Positions 13,286 to 14,110 of a DNA stretch of 14,110 nt are shown in pieces (the stretch's first letter is position 1; each line of letters begins with the position of its first letter). The notes below the pieces were generated by a model that was not told the origin of the DNA, ran no database searches, and worked only from the letters and a program-made list of their open reading frames with translations. The stretch is from positions 1 to 14,110 of the forward strand of contig CALEZK010000541.1 in assembly GCA_937928585.1 (NCBI GenBank). The letters are read 5' to 3'. This DNA comes from an uncultured bacterium. Its GTDB lineage: Bacteria; Hydrogenedentota; Hydrogenedentia; Hydrogenedentales; SLHB01. The position numbers were made by a program, and so were the translations under genes.

Positions 13286-14110
13286 CTACTGCGCAACCGC
13301 CAGTTCGTTGGGCAGCTTGAAATGCACGTCTTCCATCATCACTTCCGATTCCACCACCTCAACTGGCCCGCGCGCCTTGAAATAATCAATTACGCCCTGC
13401 ACCAGCGTCTCCGGGGCCGAAGCACCCGCCGTCAACAGCAGCGAATCAACACCCTCGAACCAGGCATCTTCGATCATTTGCGCGGAACTTATTAAATACG
13501 CGCGCTGTCCTTTCGCGTGGCAGATTTCGGCGAGTCGGTTCGAGTTTGCGCTCTCACGATCGCCGACCACGAGCACAATGTCCACTTGCGAAGACAACGC
13601 ATTCACCGCCGCCTGACGGTTGGTTGTTGCGTAACAAATGTCTGACTTCGGCGGGCCTTGAATATTTGGATACTTGCGCTTCAGCGCAAGTATTACGCGA
13701 TCACAATCTTCCACGCTCAACGTAGTCTGCGTGATGTACGACACTTTGTCTGGATTCGCGACTTCCAGGCGGTCTACATCTTCCTGCGTAAACACAAGCC
13801 GAATATTCTCCGGCGCCCAGCCCATCGTGCCGACGGTTTCATCGTGACCTTCTTCGCCAATCAGCACAATCGTGAAATCGCGAGAGGCAAACCGCCGCGC
13901 CTCATTGTGTACCTTCTCCACAAGCGGACACGTCGCGTCTATCACTTCCATCTTGTATTTTTCGGCATACGCATACCGCTCCGGTCCTACGCCATGCGCG
14001 CTGAACAGCAGGTGCGAACCCTCCGGCACTTCTTCGAGCGTCTTGACGAATACCGCGCCCTTGGCTTTCAAATCATTTACAACATGCGCGTTATGCACGA
14101 TGTCATTGAG
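13286..14110 (-). CDS. ispH: 4-hydroxy-3-methylbut-2-enyl diphosphate reductase (5' end beyond right edge)
   Basis: The last enzyme of the MEP isoprenoid pathway. It reduces HMBPP to IPP and DMAPP with a [4Fe-4S] cluster in the cytoplasm. 274 residues are visible and the frame is still open at the edge (LNDIVHN...), so roughly 35-40 N-terminal residues, including the first cluster Cys, are missing. The GTG at 14098 is internal and not the start. The other two cluster cysteines are present in IDATCPLVEKVH and SDICYATTNRQ. Substrate-binding elements are all there: VHNAHVV, FSAHGVG, EEGHDETVGTMG with the proton-relay Glu, TQTTLS, SANSNRL and TAGASAPE. The C-terminus (VHFKLPNELAV) matches the normal end of the family, so the gene looks intact apart from the edge. 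It converges on the prepilin gene and shares its terminator. Confidence 0.97.
   Translation of the reverse strand, partial: LNDIVHNAHVVNDLKAKGAVFVKTLEEVPEGSHLLFSAHGVGPERYAYAEKYKMEVIDATCPLVEKVHNEARRFASRDFTIVLIGEEGHDETVGTMGWAPENIRLVFTQEDVDRLEVANPDKVSYITQTTLSVEDCDRVILALKRKYPNIQGPPKSDICYATTNRQAAVNALSSQVDIVLVVGDRESANSNRLAEICHAKGQRAYLISSAQMIEDAWFEGVDSLLLTAGASAPETLVQGVIDYFKARGPVEVVESEVMMEDVHFKLPNELAVAQ

Overview
The window looks like a stretch of an ordinary GC-rich bacterial chromosome. I see no phage, transposon, CRISPR array, tRNA or rRNA. Three traits suggest a free-living Gram-negative bacterium of the Hydrogenedentota, Lentisphaerota or Planctomycetota type. These are a prepilin with an H-x-DG tail, a seven-repeat SBBP secreted protein with an IPTL-CTERM-like sorting tail, and several secreted proteins of no recognisable family. 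My best guess is Hydrogenedentota, by inference only. ispH shows that the MEP isoprenoid pathway is present. LAYOUT. (1) Bases 1-5399, minus strand: six tightly spaced genes. In transcription order they are a four-helix-bundle protein, a YihY/BrkB membrane protein with a C-terminal winged-helix-like tail, a large exported protein of unknown function, an RsbW-type anti-sigma kinase, a STAS anti-sigma antagonist, and an exported protein that runs off the left edge. The kinase and STAS genes are 1 nt apart, and the STAS stop overlaps the start of the last gene. (2) Bases 5562-7822, plus strand: a three-gene operon of a PaaI-type hotdog thioesterase, an unknown six-cysteine protein (ATGA overlap) and a MauE/DoxX membrane domain fused to a thioredoxin domain. 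(3) Bases 7819-9912, minus: the SBBP propeller protein, whose stop codon physically overlaps the stop of the preceding convergent gene. It has its own promoter. (4) Bases 10146-11021, minus: an HDOD signalling protein with a near-consensus promoter, a possible Shine-Dalgarno-masking hairpin and a clear intrinsic terminator. (5) Bases 11275-12105, minus: an amidohydrolase-2 family protein that lacks expected metal ligands. (6) Bases 12314-13207, plus: a prepilin-like protein, ending in a perfect 16-bp hairpin that probably serves both strands. (7) Bases 13286-14110, minus: ispH, cut by the right edge. HOW THE PARTS WORK TOGETHER. The left operon couples a partner-switching pair to envelope or exported proteins, but neither a sigma factor nor a PP2C phosphatase is in view. 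The middle operon combines a periplasmic redox module with a cysteine-motif protein. I found no unmistakable new defence or metabolic system. The most novel-looking items are the MauE-thioredoxin fusion with its cysteine-rich neighbour, the amidohydrolase with replaced metal ligands, and the partner switch translationally coupled to an unknown exported protein.
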